Shown here piece after piece: positions 53,937 to 63,449 of a DNA stretch of 64,000 nucleotides. The position numbers and the translations under genes were made by a program. This DNA is from Roseiarcus sp963820095. GTDB taxonomy: Bacteria; Pseudomonadota; Alphaproteobacteria; Rhizobiales; Beijerinckiaceae. The DNA is taken from the NCBI GenBank assembly GCA_963820095.1, contig CAWFZA010000023.1, positions 1-64,000 of the forward strand, given 5' to 3'. Numbering within the stretch: position 1 is the stretch's first letter; each line of letters starts with the position of its first letter. The notes below the pieces were generated by a model. The model made no database searches. It saw nothing but the letters and a program-made list of their open reading frames with translations, and was not told the DNA's origin.

Positions 53937-54182
53937 ATGTTGAAGACATTGACCGCCATCGGGATCAGCGCCGCGATCGTTTTCGCGCCCCTCGCCGCGA
54001 TCGCTCAGACCGACGCGGCTCCGGCCGGCGCCGCTCCCGCTGCTTCCGACACGGCCCCCGCCGCGGACTCGATGAAGAAGGCCCCCAAGAAACACACGAG
54101 CAAGAAGCACATGGCCAAGAAAGCCAAGAAGCCGATGGAAGAATCCGCTCCGGCTGCCCCGGCCGAAGCGCCGAAGAGCTAA
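53937..54182 (+). CDS. small exported Ala/Lys/Pro-rich protein
   Basis: 81 residues. Signal peptide MLKTLTAIGISAAIVFAPLAAIA, cut near the AIA-Q site, then a low-complexity mature part: alanine/proline at first, then KKAPKKHTSKKHMAKKAKK and an acidic-proline end. The ATG at 53937 follows CGGAGAATG. A terminator lies directly downstream. It resembles many short periplasmic proteins of alphaproteobacteria with no known role. Confidence 0.7.
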   Translation: MLKTLTAIGISAAIVFAPLAAIAQTDAAPAGAAPAASDTAPAADSMKKAPKKHTSKKHMAKKAKKPMEESAPAAPAEAPKS

Positions 54183-54215
54183 GTCTGCACACGCGACAAG
54201 CAAACTCGGAAGATG

Positions 54216-54250
54216 AGCCGCCCCATCCACGGATGGGGCGGCTTTTGTTT
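54216..54250 (+). terminator. rho-independent terminator
   Basis: GCCGCCCCATC pairs with GATGGGGCGGC around a short CACG-type loop and is followed by TTTTGTTT. It ends the small exported protein gene. Confidence 0.9.
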
Positions 54251-54319
54251 TGGAAGGGACCTGTCGCTTTCGCCTCGGCCGCGCGCATGGCAAAGTCGCG
54301 CGTCCTTTAGGGAGACGCG

Positions 54320-54931
54320 ATGGCGAGCGCCGAGTTCTGGTACGAGTTCGCGAGCACTTATTCCTACCCGGCGGCGCTTCGCGTCGCTGCGCTCGCCGAA
54401 GAGCGAGGCGTGAGCCTTGTCTGGCGCCCGTTCCTGCTCGGGCCGATCTTCATGGCGCAAGGCTGGCGCGACTCGCCGTTCAACATCTATCCCGCCAAGG
54501 GCCGGTACATGTGGCGCGACCTCGAGCGGACGTGCGCCGCGATGGGGGTTCCGCTCAAACGGCCCGAGCCCTTTCCGCAGCCAAGTCTTTTAGCCGCGCG
54601 TGTTGCGCTCGCGCTCGAAGGCAAGGAGCGTTCCGATTTCTCGCGCCGCGTCTTTGTCGCGGAGTTCGGCGAAGGCTCGCCGATCGGCGATCGGGCCACG
54701 CTCGGCGCCTTGCTCACGGCATGCGGCGCCAATCCGGCGACGGCGTTCGAGCGGGCCGAAAGCGAGGCGAACAAGGCGTGGCTCAAGGCAGAATGCGCCC
54801 GCGCGTCCGAGATCGGCGTGATCGGCGCCCCCTGTCTCGTCACTGAGGATGGCGAAGTGTTCTGGGGCAATGACCGGCTCGAGCAGGGCCTCGATTGGGC
54901 GGCGCGCGCGGGTCCCGGCGCCGAGCGTTGA
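54320..54931 (+). CDS. 2-hydroxychromene-2-carboxylate isomerase/DsbA-family protein
   Basis: 203 residues of the thioredoxin-like kappa GST/HCCA-isomerase type: EFWYEFASTYSYPAALRVAALAEERG at the start, VWRPFLLGPIFMAQGW, LERTCAAMGVPLKRP, GVIGAPCLVTEDGEVFWGNDRLEQ at the end (in the GVFGxP position it reads GVIGAP). Glutathione-dependent isomerase activity in aromatic degradation is the family function; no aromatic genes are adjacent. Confidence 0.85.
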   Translation: MASAEFWYEFASTYSYPAALRVAALAEERGVSLVWRPFLLGPIFMAQGWRDSPFNIYPAKGRYMWRDLERTCAAMGVPLKRPEPFPQPSLLAARVALALEGKERSDFSRRVFVAEFGEGSPIGDRATLGALLTACGANPATAFERAESEANKAWLKAECARASEIGVIGAPCLVTEDGEVFWGNDRLEQGLDWAARAGPGAER

Positions 54932-55021
54932 CGCGCCGGTCCCCGCGGCCGCGCATTGGCGGAGCGATGTTCGGCCGCGTAAAGTGATCGCGCCTTGTGC
55001 TCGCGACGGAAGGGCAGCGCG

Positions 55022-55510
55022 ATGACGGAGCGGAAAAACCACGCCAAGACGCTCGACCAGCAAATGCTGTCGTTCGTCGATCCAATCGGCCGATTGCTGA
55101 CCGACGGCTTCCATATTCTGGCGCTGTTCGCGATCGGCGGGGCCACTGTCTGGGCCGCCGCCGTGGCTTTCCGCGACATGGTTGAGAAAGGAAGCGCTTC
55201 GATCGAGGACCTGCTGCTTCTGTTCATCTATCTCGAGATCGGCTCGATGGTCGGGATTTATTTTCGCACCAATCACATGCCGGTGCGGTTCCTGCTCTAT
55301 GTCGGCATCACCGCGCTGACCCGTCATCTGATCGGTTTTGTCCAACATGAGGAGATCGCGGACATTGGCGTGCTCATTCTCGCCAGCGCCATTCTGATCC
55401 TCGCCTTTGCGGTCTTCGTCATCCGGTTCACGTCGAACCGTTTCCCCAATCTGACCGACGGCGAGCTTTCGCGCGGCGACGTCCACCGCGGCGATATGCG
55501 CGACGAGTGA
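55022..55510 (+). CDS. PsiE-like phosphate-starvation-inducible membrane protein
   Basis: 162 residues, four membrane helices: FHILALFAIGGATVWAAAVAF, DLLLLFIYLEIGSMVGIYF, LYVGITALTRHLIGF and VLILASAILILAFAVFVIRF. The E-I-G-S-M-V-x-I-Y block is the PsiE family core. The ATG at 55022 follows GGAAGGGCAGC. Convergent with the thiamine-diphosphate enzyme gene. Confidence 0.8.
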   Translation: MTERKNHAKTLDQQMLSFVDPIGRLLTDGFHILALFAIGGATVWAAAVAFRDMVEKGSASIEDLLLLFIYLEIGSMVGIYFRTNHMPVRFLLYVGITALTRHLIGFVQHEEIADIGVLILASAILILAFAVFVIRFTSNRFPNLTDGELSRGDVHRGDMRDE

Positions 55511-55560
55511 AGGGACGCCGCCTCCAAGACCTTGTCCCGAGGAGACACGAGAAGCGGCCC

Positions 55561-57253
55561 TCAAGACGAAGCCGTCGCCGGCTTTGCCTTCTCCTGCGCC
55601 TTCGCGCGGATCGCGGATAAGGTCGTCGCCGGCGTGATCGCGTCGGGATCGACCTTGACATGCACGATCGAAGGCAAGCCGGAACTTAGCGCCCGTTCAT
55701 ACGCGGGCAAGAACTCCGCCGTCTCCTCGACCGTTTCGCCGTGGCCTCCGAACGCGCGCGCATAAGCCGCGAAATCGGGATTGCGCAAAGCCGTGCCGAT
55801 AACCCGTTCAGGGTACATGCGTTCCTGATGCATGCGGATCGTGCCGTACATGCCATTGTCGATCAGCACGACAATGATCGGCAGACCGTACTGGACGGCG
55901 GTGGCGAATTCCTGCCCGTTCATCAGAAAGTCGCCATCGCCGGCAAAGCAGACGACCGTGCGCTTCGGGAACACGCGTTGGGCGCCGATCGCGGCGGGCA
56001 AGCCAAAGCCCATCGATCCCGACGTCGGCCCCAATTGCTGCTCGACCTCGCGAAAGCGCAGGAAACGCCCGACCCAGATCGAGAAATTGCCGGCGCCATT
56101 GGTGAAGATTCCGTCCGGCGAGCGCCGGCGGATGGCGAACATGATTTCGCTTAATTGCACCGCGCCCGGGATTGGCCGGCGCCTGTTCGCTCCAGGCCAG
56201 ATAGTCCGCGCGAGCGGCGCGCGTTTCAGCCGACCAGCGGATCTGCGTCGGCGGCTGCACGCTTTCCAGCGACGCGCAGAACTCCGGCGTGGTCGCGACG
56301 ATCCCGAGCGTCGGGTGATAGTTGCGGCCGATCTCCATAGCGTCGGCGTGGACATGCACGAGGCGCTGCGTCGGGACGGGGATGCCGAACAGCGTATAGG
56401 CTTGCGCCGCCGCCTCCGACATCCGCCCGCCGACCAACAGAACCAGATCGGCGGCTTCGACCCGCGCCTTGAGTTTCGGGTTGATCGAGAGGCCGACCTC
56501 GCCCGCAAAGTTGTCGTGCTCGCCGTCGAACGCGCTCGAGCGGCGAAACGAGCCTGTCACGGGCAAGTCGAAGCGTTCGGCAAACCGGGCGAACGCGGCG
56601 CTCGCTCTCTTGGTCCATCCTCCTCCGCCAAGAATGGCGATCGGCCGTTCCGCCGCCCGCAGCATCTTCTGCAGTCCGGCCATTTGTGCGAGGCCCGGCC
56701 AGATCGGGACCGGCTCGGCCCGCGGCGCGTCAGGCGCCGCCGCCATTTCGGTCAGCATGTCCTCGGGCAGCGCGATCGCCACCGGGCCCGGGCGGCCCTG
56801 CATCGCAGTATGAAACGCGCGCTGGACGACCTCCGGAATCTGCGCTGCGGTTTCGATCTGCGTCGCGAGCTTCGTGGTCGAGGCGAATAAAGCCCGGTAA
56901 TCCATTTCCTGAAAGGCGCCCCGCCCCATCATCGACCGCTCGACCTGGCCGATGAACAGGATCATCGGCGCCGAATCGTGCTCGGCGATATGCAACCCAT
57001 GCGCGGCGTTGGTCGCGCCGGGACCGCGGGTGACGAAGCAAATTCCCGGACGCCCTGTAAGGCGCCCCTCGGTCAGCGCCATCATCGCGGCGCCGGCCTC
57101 CTGCCGGCAGACCGTCAATTCGATCGGCGCGTTGTTCATGGCGTCGAGGGCGGCGAGGTAGGATTCGCCGGGAACGCAATAGACGCGCTCAACCCCTTGG
57201 ACGACGAGCTGGTCGACAAGAATCTGGCCGCCCGATCGCAAAGCCCCGCCCAA
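55561..57253 (-). CDS. thiamine-diphosphate-binding enzyme, acetolactate-synthase-like (one frameshift)
   Basis: ~563 residues after removing one extra A near 56172. N-terminal domain VYCVPGESYLAALDAM and RQEAGAAMMALTEGRLTGRPG (catalytic Glu at GESY), central FAD/ADP-like domain, and C-terminal ThDP motif GDGDFLMNGQEFATAV with NGMYGTIRMHQE. The family holds acetolactate synthase, oxalyl-CoA and benzoylformate decarboxylases. No small regulatory subunit gene is adjacent, so a catabolic acetolactate-type or decarboxylase role is equally possible. Confidence 0.8.
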
Positions 57254-57370
57254 CGCCGTTCCTCATCAAAGTCGCCGGCCATGTTTGGCAGTTCACGCCG
57301 CTCATTTCAATCGCAGGGCGAAAAAGCGCCTCGCCTTGCGCGTCGGCGCACTTCCGGCCATTCTTGCTCC

Positions 57371-58459
57371 ATGTCGGCTCCCACGGAACGCCCCGCCGCC
57401 GAGACGAGCGCGTTGACGACGCTCAACACGCGTTCGCGTGAGATCTTCCGTAACATCGTGGACTCGTATCTTTCGTCGGGCGAACCGGTCGGCTCACGAC
57501 ACTTGTCTCGCTTGCTGCCGATGTCTTTGTCGCCGGCCTCGGTGCGCAACGTGATGCAGGACCTCGAGGAGCTCGGTCTTATCTACGCGCCGCACGCGAG
57601 CGCGGGACGCATGCCGACCCAGCAGGGCTTGAGGCTGTTCGTCGATGCGCTGCTCGAGTTCGGAGATTTGGGCCGCGAAGAGCGCGCGCGGATCGACGCC
57701 CAGGTGCGCGCTGCGGCGGAGGACGCCGGCTTTGAGGGCGCGCTCGCCGAAACGACGAGCCTCTTGTCGGAACTCACTCGCGGCGCGGGCGTGGTTCTGA
57801 CCAGCAATCTTGACTCGCGCCTCAAGCACGTCGAATTCGTGCGCCTCGAGGCGACCCGGGCTTTGACGATACTTGTCTCCGAGGACGGATCGATCGAGAA
57901 CCGCGTCGTCACCACCCCTCCCGGCATGCCCGCTTCCGCCCTTGTGGAAGCCAGCAACTTTCTCAATGCGCGCATTCAAGGCCGCACCCTGGCCGAAGTG
58001 ACGGCGGAGATCGAAGCCGCTCGCCGCGAGGCGCGGCATGAGCTCGACGAGATCGCTGCGCGCCTCGTCGAAGCCGGCCTCGTCTCGTGGTCCGGCGCTG
58101 GCGGACAGCGCGACCAACTGATCGTTCGAGGGCAGGCCAATCTCTTGGGCGACCTGCGCGCGGCGGATGACCTCGACCGCATTCGAACGCTGTTCGCCGA
58201 TCTCGAGACGAAGACCGACGTGATCGAGCTCTTGCACCGCGCCGAGAACGGCGAGGGCGTCAAGATCTTCATCGGCTCGGAGAACAAGCTGTTCTCGCTC
58301 TCGGGGTCGTCGATGATTGCAGCGCCCCTCAGGGACAGCGATCATCGCATCGCCGGCGTGCTCGGCGTCATCGGGCCAACCCGCCTGAATTACGGCCGCA
58401 TCGTGCCGATGGTCGAATATGCGGCGCAGGTGCTTGGCGACCTCAAGCGCCAACGCTAG
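57371..58459 (+). CDS. hrcA: heat-inducible transcription repressor HrcA
   Basis: 362 residues: winged-helix N-terminus (REIFRNIVDSYLSSGEPVGSRHLSRLL; SPASVRNVMQDLEELGLI, APHASAGRMPTQQGLRLF), then the GAF-like inserted domain with KHVEFVRLEATRALTILVSEDG and a C-terminal IGPTRLNYGRIVPMVEYAA. HrcA binds CIRCE elements and represses chaperone genes. The ATG at 57371 fits the family N-terminus. grpE, its usual next gene, is not here. Confidence 0.95.
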   Translation: MSAPTERPAAETSALTTLNTRSREIFRNIVDSYLSSGEPVGSRHLSRLLPMSLSPASVRNVMQDLEELGLIYAPHASAGRMPTQQGLRLFVDALLEFGDLGREERARIDAQVRAAAEDAGFEGALAETTSLLSELTRGAGVVLTSNLDSRLKHVEFVRLEATRALTILVSEDGSIENRVVTTPPGMPASALVEASNFLNARIQGRTLAEVTAEIEAARREARHELDEIAARLVEAGLVSWSGAGGQRDQLIVRGQANLLGDLRAADDLDRIRTLFADLETKTDVIELLHRAENGEGVKIFIGSENKLFSLSGSSMIAAPLRDSDHRIAGVLGVIGPTRLNYGRIVPMVEYAAQVLGDLKRQR

Positions 58460-58491
58460 CCGGTTTCCATTTCGCCGGCCGGAGAAACGCA

Positions 58492-59070
58492 ATGTCAAAC
58501 GCGTCGAACGCTCGGACATCCGCGCACAGTCTCGGCGGAGCGGTCGAGCGCTTACGGGGAAGATGGGCGGCGATCACCGCCTTCGGCGTGCTTCTGGTCG
58601 TGCTCGGCGCGGCTGCGCTCTTCTTCTCGCTCATCGCGACCATCGTGACGGTGACGCTGAACGGGATCCTGTTCCTGATCGCTGGCGGCGCCGAGATCGG
58701 CATCGGCATGCACTCGCGCGAATGGGGGCGGTTTTTTCTTTGGGTGATCGGCGGCCTTGCCTATCTCGCCGCCGGGGTCCTGTGCATCGTCAATCCCGTC
58801 CTCGCATCGGCCGCGCTAACGCTGCTTCTGGGCGCCGGCCTCATCGCCGCCGGGGTGGTGCGGGCCTTCCTCGCTTCCCAGCTTCCGGCCGACCATCCGC
58901 GCGCTCTGGTGTTCCTCGCCGCCGCTGTAACAATTCTGCTCGGTTTGATCATTGTGGCGCATTGGCCGCTCGACAGCGTTTATGTGCTTGGCACCCTGCT
59001 CGGCGTCGACCTTCTGTTCCACGGCGTTGGATGGGTGAGCTTCGGCGTCGGATTGCACGCGCGCGCCTGA
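58492..59070 (+). CDS. HdeD family membrane protein
   Basis: 192 residues, six membrane helices in three pairs (WAAITAFGVLLVVLGAAALFF; NGILFLIAGGAEIGIGM; FFLWVIGGLAYLAAGVLCIV; LTLLLGAGLIAAGVV; ARALVFLAAAVTILLGLI-like; GTLLGVDLLFHGVGWVSFGVGL). This is the DUF308/HdeD pattern named after an acid-resistance protein of E. coli. Role here unknown. 32 bases after hrcA. Confidence 0.83.
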   Translation: MSNASNARTSAHSLGGAVERLRGRWAAITAFGVLLVVLGAAALFFSLIATIVTVTLNGILFLIAGGAEIGIGMHSREWGRFFLWVIGGLAYLAAGVLCIVNPVLASAALTLLLGAGLIAAGVVRAFLASQLPADHPRALVFLAAAVTILLGLIIVAHWPLDSVYVLGTLLGVDLLFHGVGWVSFGVGLHARA

Positions 59071-59108
59071 GCGGGTTTGGGTCTTCCGCGAGATTGGGAA
59101 AATAGGAC

Positions 59109-61788
59109 ATGACGAAGTGGGTCTATTCCTTCGGCGCCGAGCGCGCCGAGGGGCGAGGCGAAATGAAGAACCTGCTCGGCGGCAAGGGCGCCAACCTGCA
59201 CGAAATGGCGTCGCTTGGCCTGCCCGTCCCTCCAGGCTTCACCATCACCACCGAGGTCTGCACGCACTTCTACGCCAACGGCAAAACCTATCCTCCAGAC
59301 CTTCCGCCACAAGTCGACGCGGCGGTCGCCGAGATTGGCGCCCAGACCGGCCGCGCATTCGGGGACGCGGCCAATCCGCTGCTCGTCTCGGTGCGGTCGG
59401 GCGCGCGCGCCTCGATGCCTGGCATGATGGACACCGTCCTCAACCTCGGGCTCAACGACGACTCGGTCGAAACCCTGGCGAAGACCTCGAACGACGCACG
59501 TTTCGCCTACGACTCCTATCGCCGTTTCATTCAGATGTACTCCAATGTGGTCCTCGAGGTGGATGTCCACAATTTCGAGGACATCCTCGAGCAGTACAAA
59601 GAGAGCAACGGCTACGCGCTCGACACCGATCTCAGCGCCAAGGACTGGCGCTTGATCATCGACGACTACAAGGCGAGGGTGATCGAGGAGACCGGCAAGC
59701 CGTTCCCGCAAGCCCCGCGAGATCAGCTCTGGGGCGCGATCGGCGCGGTGTTCTCCTCCTGGATGAACCAGCGCGCCATCACCTATCGGCGACTTAACGC
59801 CATTCCCGCCGATTGGGGCACCGCGGTCAATGTGCAGGCGATGGTGTTCGGCAATATGGGGGAGACCTCGGCGACAGGCGTCGCCTTCACCCGCAATCCC
59901 TCGACCGGCGCGAAAGAGCTCTATGGCGAATTTCTTATCAACGCCCAGGGCGAGGACGTCGTGGCGGGCATTCGCACGCCCCAGAACATCACCGAGACGG
60001 CGCGGAAAGCGGCCCATTCCAATGAGCCCTCGCTCGAATCGCTGATGCCCGAGGTGTTCGGTCAATTCGTCGCCACCACTCAGCTTCTCGAGAAGCACTA
60101 CCGCGACATGCAGGATCTCGAGTTCACGGTCGAGCGCGGGAAACTGTGGATGCTGCAGACTCGCAACGGTAAGCGGACGGCGAAGGCCGCGCTGCGCTGC
60201 GCGGTCGAAATGGCCAACGAAGGCCTCATCTCGCGCGAGGATGCGGTGAGCCGGATCGAGCCAGGCGCGCTCGACCAGCTCCTGCACCCGATGCTGGATC
60301 CGAAGAACAAGCCGCCGGCGCTGGCGACTGGCCTGCCCGCTTCGCCCGGGGCGGCGAGCGGCGAGATCGTGTTCTCCGCCGACGAGGCGCAGGCGTTGCG
60401 TCAGTCAGGGCGGAGATCGATTCTGGTCCGGGTCGAGACGTCGCCTGAGGACATTCACGGCATGCACGCCGCCGAGGGCGTCGTGACCACGCGCGGCGGC
60501 ATGACCTCGCATGCCGCGGTCGTGGCGCGCGGCATGGGCAAGCCGTGCGTTTGCGGCGCGAGCGCCATCCGCATCGACTATGCCGGGCAGACGATGACTG
60601 CGGGCGGCGTGAGCTTGAAGAAGGGCGACATCGTCACCATCGACGGCGGTTCGGGCGAGGTGATGGCCGGCGCGGCGCCCATGGTGAAGCCGGAGATGAC
60701 GGGCGATTTCGCTACGCTCATGAGCTGGGCGGACGCCGTCCGGCGAATGAAGGTGCGCGCCAATGCCGAGACGGCGACGGATGCGCGCACCGCCCGCTCG
60801 TTCGGCGCCGAGGGCATCGGGCTTTGCCGCACCGAGCACATGTTCTTCGAAGGCGAGCGCATCGTGGCGGTGCGTGAGATGATCCTCGCCGACGACGAGC
60901 GGGGACGGCGCGCGGCGCTCGCCAAGCTGCTACCGATGCAGCGCAAGGACTTCGCCGAATTGTTCGAGATCATGAGTGGGCTCCCGGTCACGATCCGCCT
61001 GCTCGATCCGCCGCTGCACGAATTCCTGCCGCACACCGACGCGGAGATCGACGAGGTCGCCAAGGCGATGAAGGTGAGCGCGGAGAAATTGCGCGCGCGC
61101 GCGGCGGAGCTCCACGAATTCAATCCGATGCTCGGGTTCCGCGGCGTGCGGCTCGCAATCCGCTATCCCGAGATCGCCGAGATGCAGGCGCGCGCGATCT
61201 TCGAAGGCGCGGTCGAGGCCGGGCGAAGGACGGGCGAGCCGGTCACGGCGGAAATCATGATTCCGCTGACGATCGGGCGAGCGGAACTCGACATGATCAA
61301 GACGATCATCGTCGCCATGGGCGACGACCGTCGCCAAGGAGACGGGGGTCAAGGTTCCCTATCAGGTCGGAACGATGATCGAACTGCCGCGCGCCGCGCT
61401 GAGGGCCGGCGAGATCGCCGAAAGCGCCGAGTTCTTCTCGTTCGGCACCAATGACCTGACGCAGACCACGCTCGGCATGTCGCGCGACGACGCCGCTTCG
61501 TTCCTCGGCTTCTACACCGTGAAGGGACTCTTGAAGGCCGACCCATTCGTAACCCTCGACACCGAAGGCGTCGGCGAGCTTGTCACCATCGCCGCCGAGC
61601 GAGGCCGCAAGACCCGGCCCGACCTCAAGCTGGGCGTCTGCGGCGAGCACGGCGGCGATCCGGCCTCGATCGCCTTCTGCGAACAGGCGGGGCTCGACTA
61701 CGTCTCCTGCTCCCCCTTCCGCATCCCGATCGCCCGCCTCGCCGCCGCGCAGGCGGCGCTCGGCAGGAAGGCGGCGAGCACGGCGTGA
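59109..61788 (+). CDS. ppdK: pyruvate, phosphate dikinase (one frameshift)
   Basis: 892 residues after removing one extra G in ATGGGCGACG near 61325; normal family length. KWVYSFGAERAEGRGEMKNLLGGKGANLHEMASLG begins the ATP-grasp domain (shown by GGKGANLHEMA); phospho-His domain GGMTSHAAVVARGMGKPCV with the catalytic His; TIM barrel with LCRTEHMFF and ending GVCGEHGGDP and CSPFRIPIARLAAAQAA. It interconverts pyruvate, ATP and phosphate with PEP, AMP and PPi. The as-written frame ends at 61454. Confidence 0.95.
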
Positions 61789-61852
61789 GGCGCGAGGTCA
61801 CTCTGCGATCGCCGAGTTTCCAAAGCCTTGCGTCGCAAGTCGAGGACTCGCC

Positions 61853-62088
61853 ATGACCGCTCAGTTGCCCGCCTATGACCTGATCCCTTTGCCCGGCGAG
61901 GGGCCGGAGGATGTCGTGGTCGGTTCCGATGGCCTGATATACACGGGGCTTCTCGACGGGCGGATTCTCGCCGTTGCCCCAAAGGACGGAGCGGTGCGCG
62001 AAGTCGCCAAGACTGGCGGCCGGCCTCTGGGTCTCGAAGCGACGACGGACGGGCGGCTTCTGATCTGCGACAGCCCTAAAGGCTGTTG
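61853..62088 (+). pseudogene. SMP-30/gluconolactonase-like protein, 5' part, cut by an insertion
   Basis: MTAQLPAYDLIPLPGEGPEDVVVGSDGLIYTGLLDGRIL, shown by its GEGPEDVV and LIYTG blocks, and GGRPLGLEATTDGRLLICDSPKG are the first ~77 residues of an SMP-30/strictosidine-synthase-like beta-propeller. The frame then hits a TGA at the insertion junction near 62085. The matching 3' part resumes at about 63450. Confidence 0.85.
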
Positions 62089-62089
62089 A

Positions 62090-62400
62090 GAAGGTCCGTT
62101 TCGCTTTGAGGACGGCTTCGTCGCCGTTTCGGTACTCGAGCTCGATCTCGAGGGTGCCGTCGTCGAGAAGTTCGGCGGTTCCTTCGCCATCGACCTCGTC
62201 GCCTTCCTCGCAGCCGGCCCAGTGAAGCCAATGAGTCGCGCGCGTATTCGACTTCGAGGCCGGCCTCCAAGGCGCCGAAGGTGATTTCGCCGCCTTGTGC
62301 GGTGATCGTCAGCCTCGCCGGGCCGCAGAGATCGAGGTGAGCCCGGTCCCAGAGGTCGGCCTCCACGATCCTCCAGCGGCCGATCAGTCGGCAGTTCGCC
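62090..62400 (-). pseudogene. small acidic conserved protein carried within the insertion, frameshifted
   Basis: Minus strand: RLIGRWRIVEADLWDRAHLDL, AQGGEITFGALEAGLEVEY, then in other frames IGFTWAGCEEGDEVDGEGTAEL-like and LLDDGTLEIELEY, NGDEAVLKAKR. From memory this matches a widespread ~100-residue family of unknown function. Its start overlaps the transposase stop (62384-62386), as if translationally coupled. It may be a passenger gene. Confidence 0.6.
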
Positions 62401-63400
62401 GGAACCTGCGCGAGGAGGCCTCCAGCAGCTTCGGCAACCGCGCCAGATTGTAGGCGGCGGCTGCGAAGGTGAAGGCCCATCCGACATGCTCGCGACCACG
62501 GAACTTGGTTCGCTCCTGGCCGGCGATGGTCTTGATCCAGCCGAAGGCCTCCTCGATCCGTTTGCGGATGCGTTGGCTCGCGGCGTAGCCCGCGTGTCGC
62601 GTCGTGCGGCCGTCAATCGCCGAGGAACGCCCATTGGCAGTTCTGCGCGACGTGAGGCGTCGCGATTCATCGAGCGCAGTTCATTGACGAAGTCCTCGGC
62701 GTCATAGGCTTTGTCGGCGCCGAGCGTGATCGGTCGCGGCCGATCGGCGCGCGGCTCGATCATGTGCAGCGCGGCGATCCGCTCGGCATGGCCGTTGGCC
62801 TCGGTCAAGCAGGCGTCGACAACGAGGCCGTTGCGGTTCTCCATCAGCGCATGTCCCATGAAGCAAAGCTTGGCTTCCTTGCCCGGTCCCTTGCGATACA
62901 GCCGCGCTTCCGGATCGGTCGTCGAAGCATGCGTCTCGTTGGAGCGCTTCTGGCCATGGAAATCCGCTTCGCGATTCCGCCCACCGCCCGCCGTCGGCGG
63001 TTCGTCCGAACCGTCCTTCGGTCGGAGACTCCTCATTGACGCCCAAGCCTCGATCAGCGTGCCGTCAACCGAAAAATGGTCCGTGCTGAGCCAGCCGTTG
63101 CACTCGCGGCTGCGCTATCACCGCGGTCAACAGCTTGGCGGCGATGTCGCCCTCCAGAAGCGCTCGCGGCGAAGACGTAGCGGCCGTTCAGCCGAGGCCG
63201 AACCAGCGACAAGATCGAACGGCACTCGCCCATGCAACTGAGGCGGTGCTGAGCGATCGATGACGACGGCGCAACAGCATGCGCGCAACATCGGTGGTGA
63301 GGCGCTCCGCGACTCCGTCGACGAAACGCGCCAGCGCCGGGTCGCCGCGGATGATTGGCGAACGGCAGCGCGACGAGCGACAGGCGCGGGGGCTCCCGAG
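62384..63400 (-). pseudogene. IS5-family transposase, degenerate
   Basis: Pieces on the minus strand: DHFSVDGTLIEAWASMRSLRPKDG (first Asp), NREADFHGQKRSNETHASTTDPEAR in part (DFHGQKRSNETH), GADKAYDAEDFVNELR (second Asp), and RIRKRIEEAFGWIKTIAGQ with the final Glu, then FAAAAYNLARLPKLLEAS and a stop at 62384. DDE residues are kept but frames change several times and the N-terminal quarter is scrambled by base losses. Confidence 0.82.
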
Positions 63401-63449
63401 CTTCCACTGGCGCGGCGCCCCGCCCCGGCGCGGCGTTTCCCGGGCCAAT

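Larger units (their letters stand above)
62086..63449. mobile_element. degenerate IS5-like insertion splitting an SMP-30-type gene
   Basis: About 1.36 kb separates the two halves of the propeller gene. It carries a minus-strand IS5-family transposase and a second small minus-strand gene. Terminal inverted repeats and target duplication could not be defined; the left junction reads CCTAAAGGCTGTTGAGAAGG. Both genes have several frameshifts and the transposase N-terminus seems to have lost bases, so the element is old or badly sequenced. Confidence 0.75.
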
